From positions 558,001 through 622,000 of the forward strand of contig NZ_JAQGCZ010000001.1 in the NCBI RefSeq assembly GCF_027706845.1: DNA of 64,000 nt. The letters run 5' to 3'. Each line of letters starts with the position of its first letter. Positions within the stretch are counted from its first letter, which is position 1. The notes below the pieces were generated by a model. It made no database searches, was not told where the DNA came from, and was given only the letters and a program-made list of their open reading frames with translations. This document shows, in pieces, positions 35,395-43,526 of this stretch. Position numbers and translations under genes: made by a program. This DNA is from Mycolicibacterium sp. BiH015 (GTDB lineage: Bacteria; Actinomycetota; Actinomycetes; Mycobacteriales; Mycobacteriaceae).

Positions 35395-36134
35395 GAAGTC
35401 CTGCACGACCTATCGTGCTCGCCGTCGCATTGGCTGGAATCGGCGCTTTCACCAGCTACTGGTCAGTGGTGTGGGCAGTCCGCGGCAGCTACGTGACCGC
35501 ACTGATCATGCTGGCTGTGACCGTTTGGGGCTTCGGTTTCGCGGCGTACTTCACCAGCACTGCCCTAGGGGTAGGGAAGCCACGAATCGAAAGCGGCAAT
35601 TCGGGCACTCTGCTTCGCCCTCCGAGGTTCGTCGACACGGTAACCATCGCGCCAGTAGCAGCAATGACATTGGCCTGTGTACTTCATCTCGTCTTCGCCC
35701 CACTCGGCATGGTGGACTATGTGACGAGAGGCATTGTGCGGGCCGTTCCTCTTGCCTGCATTTTCCTTGTGCTGTTTGGTGTACCGACGCTATACCGGAT
35801 GGTCAAACACAAGGGCGGCGGACACCTGCGGGTCGACACGGCCGGCTACGAAGTGTGGAACAGCCACTGGAACTCGTTCAGACGTGGCTCGTGGGATGAA
35901 CTCGACGACATCGCGGATCACAAACGCAAGGGGCGGAAGCCTTTCAACGAGCTGATCGTCTTCGTTCCAACTAACGGACCCGAAGCCGTTTTGTACTCCG
36001 ACGCCCTCACAGATGACAGCGACGCACTGCGCGAATGGGTGCGGTTCTATTGGCAGCACCCGGAATACCGTGGCGAGCTGCTCGACGAACGAGCCCTGCA
36101 ACGCCTCGACAAACAAGCGTTCACCACCGGGTGA
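35391..36134 (+). CDS. Membrane protein coupled to the WXG-type gene
   Basis: The 247-residue protein has four hydrophobic segments in its first 140 residues, then a cytosolic domain with HLRVDTAGYEVWNSHWNSFRRGSWDEL, reminiscent of PH-like domains in small membrane proteins. The ATG overlaps the WXG-type gene stop, so the two are translated together. The start at 35391 follows AAACACC without a strong ribosome site, which fits coupling. A partner or immunity role is an inference. The 3' end overlaps the convergent espG by 14 bp. Confidence 0.6.
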   Translation: MRSPARPIVLAVALAGIGAFTSYWSVVWAVRGSYVTALIMLAVTVWGFGFAAYFTSTALGVGKPRIESGNSGTLLRPPRFVDTVTIAPVAAMTLACVLHLVFAPLGMVDYVTRGIVRAVPLACIFLVLFGVPTLYRMVKHKGGGHLRVDTAGYEVWNSHWNSFRRGSWDELDDIADHKRKGRKPFNELIVFVPTNGPEAVLYSDALTDDSDALREWVRFYWQHPEYRGELLDERALQRLDKQAFTTG

Positions 36135-36924
36135 CGTCCGCGATCATGCCGTTGACGTACGCGGTGAGCGTCTCGACGTCGACGGGTTCGGCATTCTCGG
36201 CATCGCCCGAATCGAAGACATAGTCGCCGTCGTCGCGGATCTGGACCCACCGCAGGATCGAGAGTGCCGGGTTGCTGCGCACCTGCATCGTCCCCGTCGA
36301 TACCACGTCGCGGACGCTGGCACGCGGGACCGTCACGTCGGGCGGTGGCGGCGCCAGGAAGTCGAGGTCGGACTCAGGGGTCGCATCCCGACTCGGTTCC
36401 CCGCTGGCCGTCACCGCGATGCGCGGGTGCGCGCCCGCGCCGACCAGCCCGATCGATTCGACGATGGCGGGACCCATCATCTCCGGCGACACCGTGTAGA
36501 TGTCGACGACGTCCACACCACGGTCGCTGCCTTGCACCGCGACGAACGCGTGCTCGCCCGACCGTAGACCGTGCAGACGCAGATCCGGCGTGTCCTCGAC
36601 GGAAAGGCGCACCCGGCACTCCACGCAAACATCGGGACGCACAAGGGTTTCCACCCATGCGCGCACCGCATGCAGCTCATCGTTCAACCGCTCGTCAATC
36701 GGGCGCACCTTCCTGGTGGCGAGCCACATTGACCCGACCGGTCGGCTACGACCGAGCGGGAACGGCAACGAATCGAGGCCGTACAGTGCGCAGGTCGCTT
36801 CCAGATCGACCACTGCGATGGTGGCCGTCAGTTCGGACCAGATCGATTCCGGGAGGCTCAGCCTGGAAGTCACAAGACCATTCTCCGGTGCAGCAGTGAT
36901 GAGTTCTGACACCAGACTGGACAA
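36121..36924 (-). CDS. espG: EspG-family ESX secretion chaperone
   Basis: The 267-residue protein has the EspG pattern: an N-terminal helix and strand pair, a central VECRVRLSV and HGLRSGEHAFVAVQG sheet, and a C-terminal WVQIRDDGDYVFDSGDAENAEPV segment. EspG proteins bind PPE proteins in the cytosol and deliver them to an ESX system. No pe or ppe gene is in the window, so this is an orphan copy. It is convergent with the WXG/membrane pair, whose product it might instead serve. Confidence 0.75.
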   Translation of the reverse strand: MSSLVSELITAAPENGLVTSRLSLPESIWSELTATIAVVDLEATCALYGLDSLPFPLGRSRPVGSMWLATRKVRPIDERLNDELHAVRAWVETLVRPDVCVECRVRLSVEDTPDLRLHGLRSGEHAFVAVQGSDRGVDVVDIYTVSPEMMGPAIVESIGLVGAGAHPRIAVTASGEPSRDATPESDLDFLAPPPPDVTVPRASVRDVVSTGTMQVRSNPALSILRWVQIRDDGDYVFDSGDAENAEPVDVETLTAYVNGMIADVTRW

Positions 36925-36974
36925 CTCTCTGAAGCATCTGGCGGAACTCGCCGAGCGCCCTTAGGTGGCGCGCC

Positions 36975-38525
36975 TCAGCGCTTGCGGCGCGGGATATCCG
37001 GCACACCGGCCAGCAGGCCCCGCTGCGGGATACCGTCGATCGGCTCGGCAGCGACCCCCACTTCGGCGAGCACGTCGTTGGCCGCCAGCACTCCCGACAT
37101 CGACGAGCGCTCCATGAGCCCGGAGAGGTACGGCAGTTCGACGAAGTCTCCGGCAACCCGCAGGCCTCGGGCATCGGTGCGCACCCGGGGCCGCGAGCCG
37201 GAGGAGCCCGGCGGGAACGCCGGAGCCGTCGCCTCCAGCCGGTTGTGGCTGTGCAGCACCTTCGCCTCGGAGGTCTCCGGCCACAGCACCGCCAGTTCGC
37301 GGCGCAGCGCAGCCGCCGCGCCGTCGGCGTCGTTCAATGAGCAGGAGTACGAATGCAATTCGATGATCGAGCCGCCTGTGGACACGGCCCACCGCCTGCT
37401 GGGTTCCTCGAGCCGGGAGTAGATCGCGATGGAATCCAGGTTCGGCTGGCCCGTCACCGCACTGAACACCGCCCTGTCGGCGGCGACGTCACGGTCCAGC
37501 CACAACCTGCTGACCGCGAACGGCGGTGCCACGGTGAGGCTTTCACAGAGTCCGGCCAGCTGGGGCGCCACCGTTCCCAGCGCAGACGCGCCCGCCAGCG
37601 ACCGCAGCGCACCGGGGTCGAGCGCCAGGGTGAGGTGCCTGGTCGACAGCGCCTCCCCACTGTCGACCTCGACGCGCCACCCGTGGCGTTCGGGTGCGAC
37701 GCCCGTCGCCGAGACACCCAGCCGGACGTCAGCCCCGTGTCGAAGCAGGTGCTCATGCAACGGATTCCAGATCGCTGTCGCGTAGTCGGTGTTGGGCACG
37801 TCGAAGCCGATGCCCTCCGGGTTGCCCAGGAAGTAGTAGTGGAACATCGCCACCAGCTCTGCCGCCGACAACGCGTTCTGGTTGCAGAAGAACGACCGGG
37901 CGAAGGCTTCGAACAGCATGCTCCGGGTGCGCTCGGTCATGCCGAGACGGTCCAGGAAGGCCGCCGCGTCGACGTCGTCGAGTTCGGCGATCGTCGTGGC
38001 GCGGTCGTAGGCCAGCAGCGCCCGTCCCGCTTCCGGGTCGGCGCGCAGCATCTCGGCGCGGGTCAGGCTCTTCGAGCGCAGCACCAGCGCCAGCAGGTTC
38101 AGCGGGGGCGCGGCAGGTAGACCGGACAGATCTTCGGCGGGCCAGGTCGCCGAGATCACCGGGTAGTGCGGCACCGGGTCGAGGAAGGTCAGGTCCGGGT
38201 CGGCTCGACGGAGAATCGCAAGCCATGTGTAGTAGTGGCGGAAGAACGCGTGAAAGCCATGCTCGATGATCTGCGTGCTGCCGTCGGGCAGTGATTCCGG
38301 CCAGGCGCCGAGCCGCCCGCCGAGGTGGCCTGCCGCTTCGAGGAGGGTCACGCGCACGCCCCGCTCGGCAAGCACCACGGCCGCGGAGACCCCGGCGATT
38401 CCGCCACCGACCACCACTGCCTCGGTCCCCGGCGGAACATCGCGGGCAAGCGTGGGATCCGGCGTCACCAGGCGGACGCGCCGCATGCGCAGCGGCGCCG
38501 CGCGCCGCCTCAACGGGTCAGCCAC
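36975..38525 (-). CDS. CrtU/CruE-like FAD-dependent carotenoid desaturase
   Basis: The 516-residue protein has the FAD motif VVVGGGIAGVSAAVVLAERG. GFHAFFRHYYTWLAILRRADP follows, which resembles the beta-carotene desaturase/methylase CrtU (isorenieratene synthase) more than CrtI. The C-terminus has RVAGDFVELPYLSGLMERSSMSG, which closes the flavin site. The GTG at 38525 overlaps the end of cruF (GTGGCTGA), so the two are cotranslated. It probably desaturates or aromatises a carotenoid end group. A different CrtI-type oxidase is possible. Confidence 0.7.
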   Translation of the reverse strand: MADPLRRRAAPLRMRRVRLVTPDPTLARDVPPGTEAVVVGGGIAGVSAAVVLAERGVRVTLLEAAGHLGGRLGAWPESLPDGSTQIIEHGFHAFFRHYYTWLAILRRADPDLTFLDPVPHYPVISATWPAEDLSGLPAAPPLNLLALVLRSKSLTRAEMLRADPEAGRALLAYDRATTIAELDDVDAAAFLDRLGMTERTRSMLFEAFARSFFCNQNALSAAELVAMFHYYFLGNPEGIGFDVPNTDYATAIWNPLHEHLLRHGADVRLGVSATGVAPERHGWRVEVDSGEALSTRHLTLALDPGALRSLAGASALGTVAPQLAGLCESLTVAPPFAVSRLWLDRDVAADRAVFSAVTGQPNLDSIAIYSRLEEPSRRWAVSTGGSIIELHSYSCSLNDADGAAAALRRELAVLWPETSEAKVLHSHNRLEATAPAFPPGSSGSRPRVRTDARGLRVAGDFVELPYLSGLMERSSMSGVLAANDVLAEVGVAAEPIDGIPQRGLLAGVPDIPRRKR

Positions 38526-39291
38526 GACGCCGCCACAGGGCCACCGCGAACGGGATCGCCACCGCACCCATGATCACCCCGCCGGTCACCGCCGAGCCCG
38601 GCAGACCGAAGAACACCGCGTGCGCCATGACTGACGAAAAGTACACCCACAGGTACAGCGTCGCCGCGGGCCCCGACGGTCCGTCCCCGTGACGCAGCGT
38701 CGCGTTCAACAGGCCGAGCACCACCACCGACACCAGGAGCCACCCGGCGTAATTCGTCAGCGGCACACCGGGAATCAAGGGCAGTCCCGGTTCGGGATCG
38801 AACCAGAACCAGTGCCCGGCGGCCACCATCTGCGGGTCCAGGAACAGGTCCCACGCGGTCAGCGCGAACGCGCCGATCAGCACGATGGCGACACCTCGCC
38901 GCGCGAGCGTACGGGCCACCACCAGCGCCGGCCACGCCATCATGACCCACGCCAGCGGGACGACCAGCGGGACTCCGAGCAGTTCGGGCCCGAGTGTGCC
39001 GGTGTAGGCGTAGGGGCCGAACGGAAACCCGGTCGCGACCCCGACCGCCTCGGCGAACAGACCGCCTCCGCCGGCGATCGCGATCAGCAGCACCGCGCCG
39101 TTTCTGCCGTGTAGTCGCGCCACGTCGGCTACCGATGCCATGAAGAAGACGATCACGCTCGTCACTGTCACCGAGGTGCGCCACGGCTCGGGCATCAGCG
39201 GGTACATGATTTGCACCGCGATGGCCGCGGCCACCAACGACCAGCTGACGCGCGACGCGCCGAATCGGACTACTGGAGCGACCAGAGCCAC
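38518..39291 (-). CDS. cruF: CruF-like carotenoid 1',2'-hydratase (membrane)
   Basis: The 257-residue membrane protein has seven to eight hydrophobic segments and family motifs AVGVATGFPFGPYAYTGTLGP, AWDLFLDPQMVAAGHW and GVPLTNYAGWLLV of the carotenoid biosynthesis protein family (DUF422, CruF). It adds water across the end of an acyclic carotenoid. The GTG at 39291 is the first start after the divergent glycosyltransferase start; a longer frame upstream is antisense to that gene. The stop overlaps the downstream CrtU-like gene. Confidence 0.85.
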   Translation of the reverse strand: MALVAPVVRFGASRVSWSLVAAAIAVQIMYPLMPEPWRTSVTVTSVIVFFMASVADVARLHGRNGAVLLIAIAGGGGLFAEAVGVATGFPFGPYAYTGTLGPELLGVPLVVPLAWVMMAWPALVVARTLARRGVAIVLIGAFALTAWDLFLDPQMVAAGHWFWFDPEPGLPLIPGVPLTNYAGWLLVSVVVLGLLNATLRHGDGPSGPAATLYLWVYFSSVMAHAVFFGLPGSAVTGGVIMGAVAIPFAVALWRRRG

Positions 39292-39378
39292 GCGTGGACC
39301 TCCGGAATCGATGATGGACAGCGACGATGTCGTCGTACTTGCGACGGGCGCAGCGGCAGGGGTCCGTAGAGTTTGCAG

Positions 39379-40497
39379 ATGCCTGGTGCTCGCCTGCCTG
39401 AAACGCTGCGGATTCTGACCGTGGCGGGGTCTGTGCTGGCCTGTGTGGGTACCACCCACCAGATTCTGAACCAGCGCCTGCTGCGGCGCCCACCCGCCGA
39501 TCCGCCGCCGGTGGACACCGCTGTGTCGGTGCTGATCCCGGCGCGCGACGAGGCACACCGAATCGCGCCGACGATCCGGTCGGTGCTCGCCCAGCGTGGC
39601 CTGAACGACGTCGAGGTGGTGGTTCTTGATGACAACTCCATTGACGGTACCGCCAACGTCGTCGAATCGACCGCGGCGGGCGATCCGCGGCTGCGGATCC
39701 TGACCGGCACCGCGCCGCCGCCCGGGTTCCTCGGCAAGCCCCACGCGTGCGCGCAGCTGGCGGCGGCCGCTCGCGGCGAGATCCTGGTGTTCGTCGACGC
39801 CGACGTGACCCTGGCTCCTGACGCGGTGGCGGCGGCCGTCGCCGTTCTGCGGGGGCCGGAACCGTTCGATCTGGTCTGCCCGTGGCCCCGTCAGGTCGCC
39901 GTCGGTGTGCTCGCCCGGTTGATCCAGCCGCTGTTGGCGTGGTCGTGGCTGACCACCCTTCCGCTGCGGGTCGCCGAACGGTCCCGGCGTCTGTCGATGG
40001 CCGTGGCCAACGGCCAGTTTCTCGTCGTCAGTGCCGACGCGCTCGCCCGTGCGGGCGGGTGGGAGGCGGTGTCGGGGTTGGTGCTCGACGACATCGGGTT
40101 GGCGCGCGCCGTGCGGTCCGCCGGCGGCCGTACCGGGCTGGCGGACGGGTCGCGCCTGGCGTCGTGCCACATGTACCTCGACGGGCGCGAACTCTATGAC
40201 GGGTACCGCAAGTCGCTGTGGGCCGCCTTCGGCTCACCCGCGGGTGCGGCGGCAGTCGGTGCGGCGTTGCTTCTCATCTATGTCGTCCCCGCCGTCGGCG
40301 CGGTGCGCGGCCACCGGGTCGGAGTGCTCGGCTACGCCGCTGCGGCGGTGGGGCGGGCACTGGCATCCCGATGGTCGGGCCGACCGTGGGACGCCGCGGC
40401 ACATCCCATCTCCGTCGTCGCGCTGGTGTCGCTGCTGGCCGCGTCCTGGGTCGGCCGGCTGCGAGGCACCCTGCACTGGAAGGGCCGCGCGCTGTGA
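39379..40497 (+). CDS. cruG: Family 2 glycosyltransferase, CruG-like
   Basis: The 372-residue protein has a GT-A fold: SVLIPARDEAHRIAPTI, VVVLDDNSIDGT, then VFVDADVTL (DxD) and the acceptor-side LVLDDIGLARAV. Two or three C-terminal transmembrane segments anchor it. Together with CruF it would glycosylate a hydroxycarotenoid. The ATG at 39379 is used over a TTG two codons earlier. It is divergent from cruF and overlaps crtI by GTGA. Confidence 0.82.
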   Translation: MPGARLPETLRILTVAGSVLACVGTTHQILNQRLLRRPPADPPPVDTAVSVLIPARDEAHRIAPTIRSVLAQRGLNDVEVVVLDDNSIDGTANVVESTAAGDPRLRILTGTAPPPGFLGKPHACAQLAAAARGEILVFVDADVTLAPDAVAAAVAVLRGPEPFDLVCPWPRQVAVGVLARLIQPLLAWSWLTTLPLRVAERSRRLSMAVANGQFLVVSADALARAGGWEAVSGLVLDDIGLARAVRSAGGRTGLADGSRLASCHMYLDGRELYDGYRKSLWAAFGSPAGAAAVGAALLLIYVVPAVGAVRGHRVGVLGYAAAAVGRALASRWSGRPWDAAAHPISVVALVSLLAASWVGRLRGTLHWKGRAL

Positions 40498-41996
40498 GCG
40501 CAGTGGTGGTCATCGGTGCCGGCCTGGGCGGGTTGGCGGCTGCGGCGCGACTCGCGGCGGCCGGCCACCGGGTGAGCGTCTTCGAGGGATCCGCCGAAGT
40601 CGGCGGCAAGTTGGGGGTGTGGGAACGCGACGGATTCCGGTTCGACACCGGTCCGTCGCTGCTGACCGTCCCCGCCGTGCTGGAGCAGTTGTTCACCGAT
40701 ACGGGCGGGCCGGGGGACCTTGCGCTGGAGCCCGTCGAGCCCGCGTTCTCGTACTTCTTCGCCGACGGCACGGAGTTGACGGTGCCGCACGACCCCGCGC
40801 GCATTCCGGAGGCGTTCGACGTGGCTTTGGGCGCCGGCGCCGGAGACGCGTGGCGGCGGCTGCACGCCCGGTCGCGGCGACTGTGGGAGCTGGTCGGTGA
40901 GCCCGTGCTGCGCCGTCCGGTGTCGCTAGCGACATTGGCCCGGATGAGTGTCCGGCCGGCCGATCTGCGTGCGGTCGCGCCGTGGCAGACCATCGACGGG
41001 CTCGGCAGGAGCCTGCTGCCGGATGCGCGAATGCGGATGTGGCTCAACCGGTATGCCACCTACTCGGGTTCCGATCCACGCCGCACCCCGTCGGTGCTGG
41101 CGGTCACGTCGTTCGTCGAGCAGGAGTTCGGCGCCTGGTACGTGGCCGGGGGTTTGCGCCGGATCATCGACGCAGTTGCCGCCCGCTGTGACCAGCTCGG
41201 CGTGGTCATCCACACGGGTAGCCGGGTCGAGGGGGTGCTGACAGACGGCGGCCGCGCGCGAGGCGTGCGGGTGGGCGGACGCGAGGTTCCCGCCGACGTG
41301 GTGGTGTGCAATGCCGACGCCAGCTTGTTGTACGACGGTCTGTTCCCGCCGGGCGTTGCGGCTCGTGCGCGGCGCCGGGCCCGCCGCACGCCGCGGTCGA
41401 TGGCGGGCTTTGTGCTGCTGCTGGGGCTGTCGGGTCGCGCCGCGGGCGCGGCGCACCGCGTGTACTTTCCTGCCGACTACGACGCCGAGTTCGATGCGAT
41501 CTTTGGGCGGCGGCCGCACCCGGTGACCGATCCGACCGTGTACGTGCACGCCCCCGACGATCCTGCGCTGCGCCCCGACGACGACAACGAAGGCTGGTTC
41601 GTCATGGTCAACGCCCCGACGCACGACCCGGACGGCGGGGTCGACTGGGACGCACCCGGCCTGCGTGAGCGCTACACCCGGCAAGTTCTGGACGTCCTCG
41701 CCGCCCGCGGCGTCGATGTCGCGGACCGTATCCGCTTCGTCGAGACGGTGACGCCTGCGGATCTGCAGCGCCGCACCGGCGCCCCGGGCGGCGCGATCTA
41801 CGGCACCGCGTCGCACGGCCCGCGCGCGGCGCTGCGCCGCCCGGCCAACCGGGGTGCGATTCCCGGTCTGTACCTGGTCGGCGGGTCTGCCCACCCCGGC
41901 GGTGGTATCCCGCTGGTCCTGATGTCGGCGGAGATCGTCGCCGGGCTCATCGGTCCGGCGGGAACTCCGTCGGGATCGTCCGCCGCACACCGATGA
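40494..41996 (+). CDS. crtI: Phytoene desaturase family protein (CrtI-like)
   Basis: The 500-residue FAD protein has VVVIGAGLGGLAAAARLAAAGH at the N-terminus. FRFDTGPSLLTVPAVLEQLF and the C-terminal GLYLVGGSAHPGGGIPLVLMSAEI are both diagnostic of bacterial phytoene desaturases. It introduces conjugated double bonds into phytoene. The GTG overlaps the stop of cruG. Its 3' end overlaps the convergent phosphatidyltransferase by 50 bp. CrtB (phytoene synthase) is not in the window. Confidence 0.88.
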   Translation: MSAVVVIGAGLGGLAAAARLAAAGHRVSVFEGSAEVGGKLGVWERDGFRFDTGPSLLTVPAVLEQLFTDTGGPGDLALEPVEPAFSYFFADGTELTVPHDPARIPEAFDVALGAGAGDAWRRLHARSRRLWELVGEPVLRRPVSLATLARMSVRPADLRAVAPWQTIDGLGRSLLPDARMRMWLNRYATYSGSDPRRTPSVLAVTSFVEQEFGAWYVAGGLRRIIDAVAARCDQLGVVIHTGSRVEGVLTDGGRARGVRVGGREVPADVVVCNADASLLYDGLFPPGVAARARRRARRTPRSMAGFVLLLGLSGRAAGAAHRVYFPADYDAEFDAIFGRRPHPVTDPTVYVHAPDDPALRPDDDNEGWFVMVNAPTHDPDGGVDWDAPGLRERYTRQVLDVLAARGVDVADRIRFVETVTPADLQRRTGAPGGAIYGTASHGPRAALRRPANRGAIPGLYLVGGSAHPGGGIPLVLMSAEIVAGLIGPAGTPSGSSAAHR

Positions 41997-42630
41997 CCAG
42001 TTGCACCATGCCGACGATCCCGACCACGGTCCACGTGACGGCCAGCGCGGTGGCCCAGTCCCACCCCATCGGGGGTATGCCGGCGGGGGATGCCGCCGCG
42101 CCGATCGCGGCCGCTGCCACCACAATCAGCCGCGTAGGCCGTTCGGCGACGGTGACGGCACCGACGCCGGGCATCCCGACCGACTGGGCCCGAGCGCGGA
42201 GGTATTCCATCACCATCAGCAGTGCCAGCGACGCCAGCACCCAGGGCAGGGGCGCACCGAGTGCCAGCAGTGCCGCACCCAGTGCGAGATCGCCGAGACG
42301 GTCGGCCACCGCGTCGACGACCGCGCCGAGGGGGCGCGCGCGACCGGTGCACAGCGCGACCGCGCCGTCGAGGCCGTCGAAGAAGCCGGAGGCGACGACG
42401 AGCAGGGCCGTCAGCACCGGCCAGCCAGCTACCGCCGCCGCCCACGCCCCGACCAGTGCCAGCAGACCGAGCAGCGACAGCGCGTCTGGCGGGATCCGCA
42501 ACACCGGCCCCCTGGTCAGCGCCCAGATCATCCGCAGCCAACCGCGCACCAGCAGAGACGGCTGCACTCCACTGTGCAGCGAAGACCAGTGCGCGTTGTC
42601 GGCGGTCCCGTCGGCCGGCCCGTCCGTCAT
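41947..42630 (-). CDS. CDP-alcohol phosphatidyltransferase family membrane protein
   Basis: The 227-residue membrane protein carries the CDP-OH-P core as DGAVAL, then GAVVDAVADR. The spacing fits DGxxAR-Gx3Dx3D, but the arginine is replaced by leucine. It has about six hydrophobic helices. Such enzymes transfer a phospho-alcohol head group to lipid. With the changed residue its activity or substrate is uncertain. The longer frame upstream of ATG 42630 is antisense to the next gene. Confidence 0.72.
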   Translation of the reverse strand: MTDGPADGTADNAHWSSLHSGVQPSLLVRGWLRMIWALTRGPVLRIPPDALSLLGLLALVGAWAAAVAGWPVLTALLVVASGFFDGLDGAVALCTGRARPLGAVVDAVADRLGDLALGAALLALGAPLPWVLASLALLMVMEYLRARAQSVGMPGVGAVTVAERPTRLIVVAAAAIGAAASPAGIPPMGWDWATALAVTWTVVGIVGMVQLVIGVRRTIPTEFPPDR

Positions 42631-42654
42631 CACTCCAGCCTGCCAGGGACGCCG

Positions 42655-43458
42655 ATGAATCGGGTGCGCAAACTGGCCTCGGACATCGGCAGGACATTCC
42701 CGGTCAGCGATCTCACGCTGTGGGCGGCAGGCGCGACCTATTTCGGGGTGATCGGGCTCGTGCCGCTGGCCCTGGTGTCGTTGTGGGTGGTTGGCAGGCT
42801 TGTCGGCGAGGACGCCGTCGTCGCGGCCATGGACGCCGGGATCGCCGGACTGCCCGCCGGGCACGGCACCCCGGAGGCGTTGCGGACGCTGACGTCGGTG
42901 GCGCTGGCGATGTCGTGGACGCAGGCGCTGGTGGTGTTGTTCCCGGCCAGTCTGTACGGCGAGGGCCTTCGGCGGGCGTTCGTCCAGATGACGGCCGCGA
43001 AAGACAAGCTGACCGGCTGGCGCGGCCGGGCCGGGCTGCTCGGCGTCGCGGCGGTCGCGCCGTTCCTGGTGCTCGCCGTGCTGGCGTCGTCGTCCTATGT
43101 GGGGCCGCTGTATGCGGCGGGCGGGTGGTCGATGGTGTGGGGCGTGGTGGTCGCGTTCCACATCGTGTGGATCGCGGTGTCGACGGCGCTGCTCGGGGTG
43201 TTCGGCCTGATTGGGCCGGGGCGGCTGCGGCTGCGTCCCGTCGTGATCGGCGCTTTCGGCACGGGAGCCATCGTCGCCGGGTTCCTCCAGGGATTCCTGC
43301 TGTTTCTGGCCATCCCGATTCCGTGGTCGGCGCCGTTCGGGGGCCTGCCCATCGTCGGCGCGGTGACGGCGCTGGCGCTGTGGCTGTTCGTGATGCACAT
43401 CCTGGTGCTGTGCGGATTCCGCGTCACCGTGGTGCTCGACGAGCTGATGCGCGCGTAG
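42655..43458 (+). CDS. YihY/BrkB-like membrane protein
   Basis: The 267-residue protein has six hydrophobic segments. It fits the YihY/virulence factor BrkB family: AAGATYFGVIGLVPLALVSLW at the start, ALVVLFPASLYGEGLRRAF in the middle, and ALWLFVMHILVLCGFRVTV at the end. Family members are inner-membrane proteins of unknown transport role. Its start lies 24 bp from the divergent phosphatidyltransferase. Confidence 0.75.
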   Translation: MNRVRKLASDIGRTFPVSDLTLWAAGATYFGVIGLVPLALVSLWVVGRLVGEDAVVAAMDAGIAGLPAGHGTPEALRTLTSVALAMSWTQALVVLFPASLYGEGLRRAFVQMTAAKDKLTGWRGRAGLLGVAAVAPFLVLAVLASSSYVGPLYAAGGWSMVWGVVVAFHIVWIAVSTALLGVFGLIGPGRLRLRPVVIGAFGTGAIVAGFLQGFLLFLAIPIPWSAPFGGLPIVGAVTALALWLFVMHILVLCGFRVTVVLDELMRA

Positions 43459-43526
43459 CGGGCACAGCACCTCGATGGTCGGCGGGTCAGCGGTGGTCTG
43501 TCGGTGGCCTGCGGCACGATATCGGC

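Noticed and set aside
41947..43470. 507-codon upstream extension of the phosphatidyltransferase frame
   Set aside because: The extra part is antisense to the YihY-like gene, whose membrane segments are clear. ATG 42630 is the real start.
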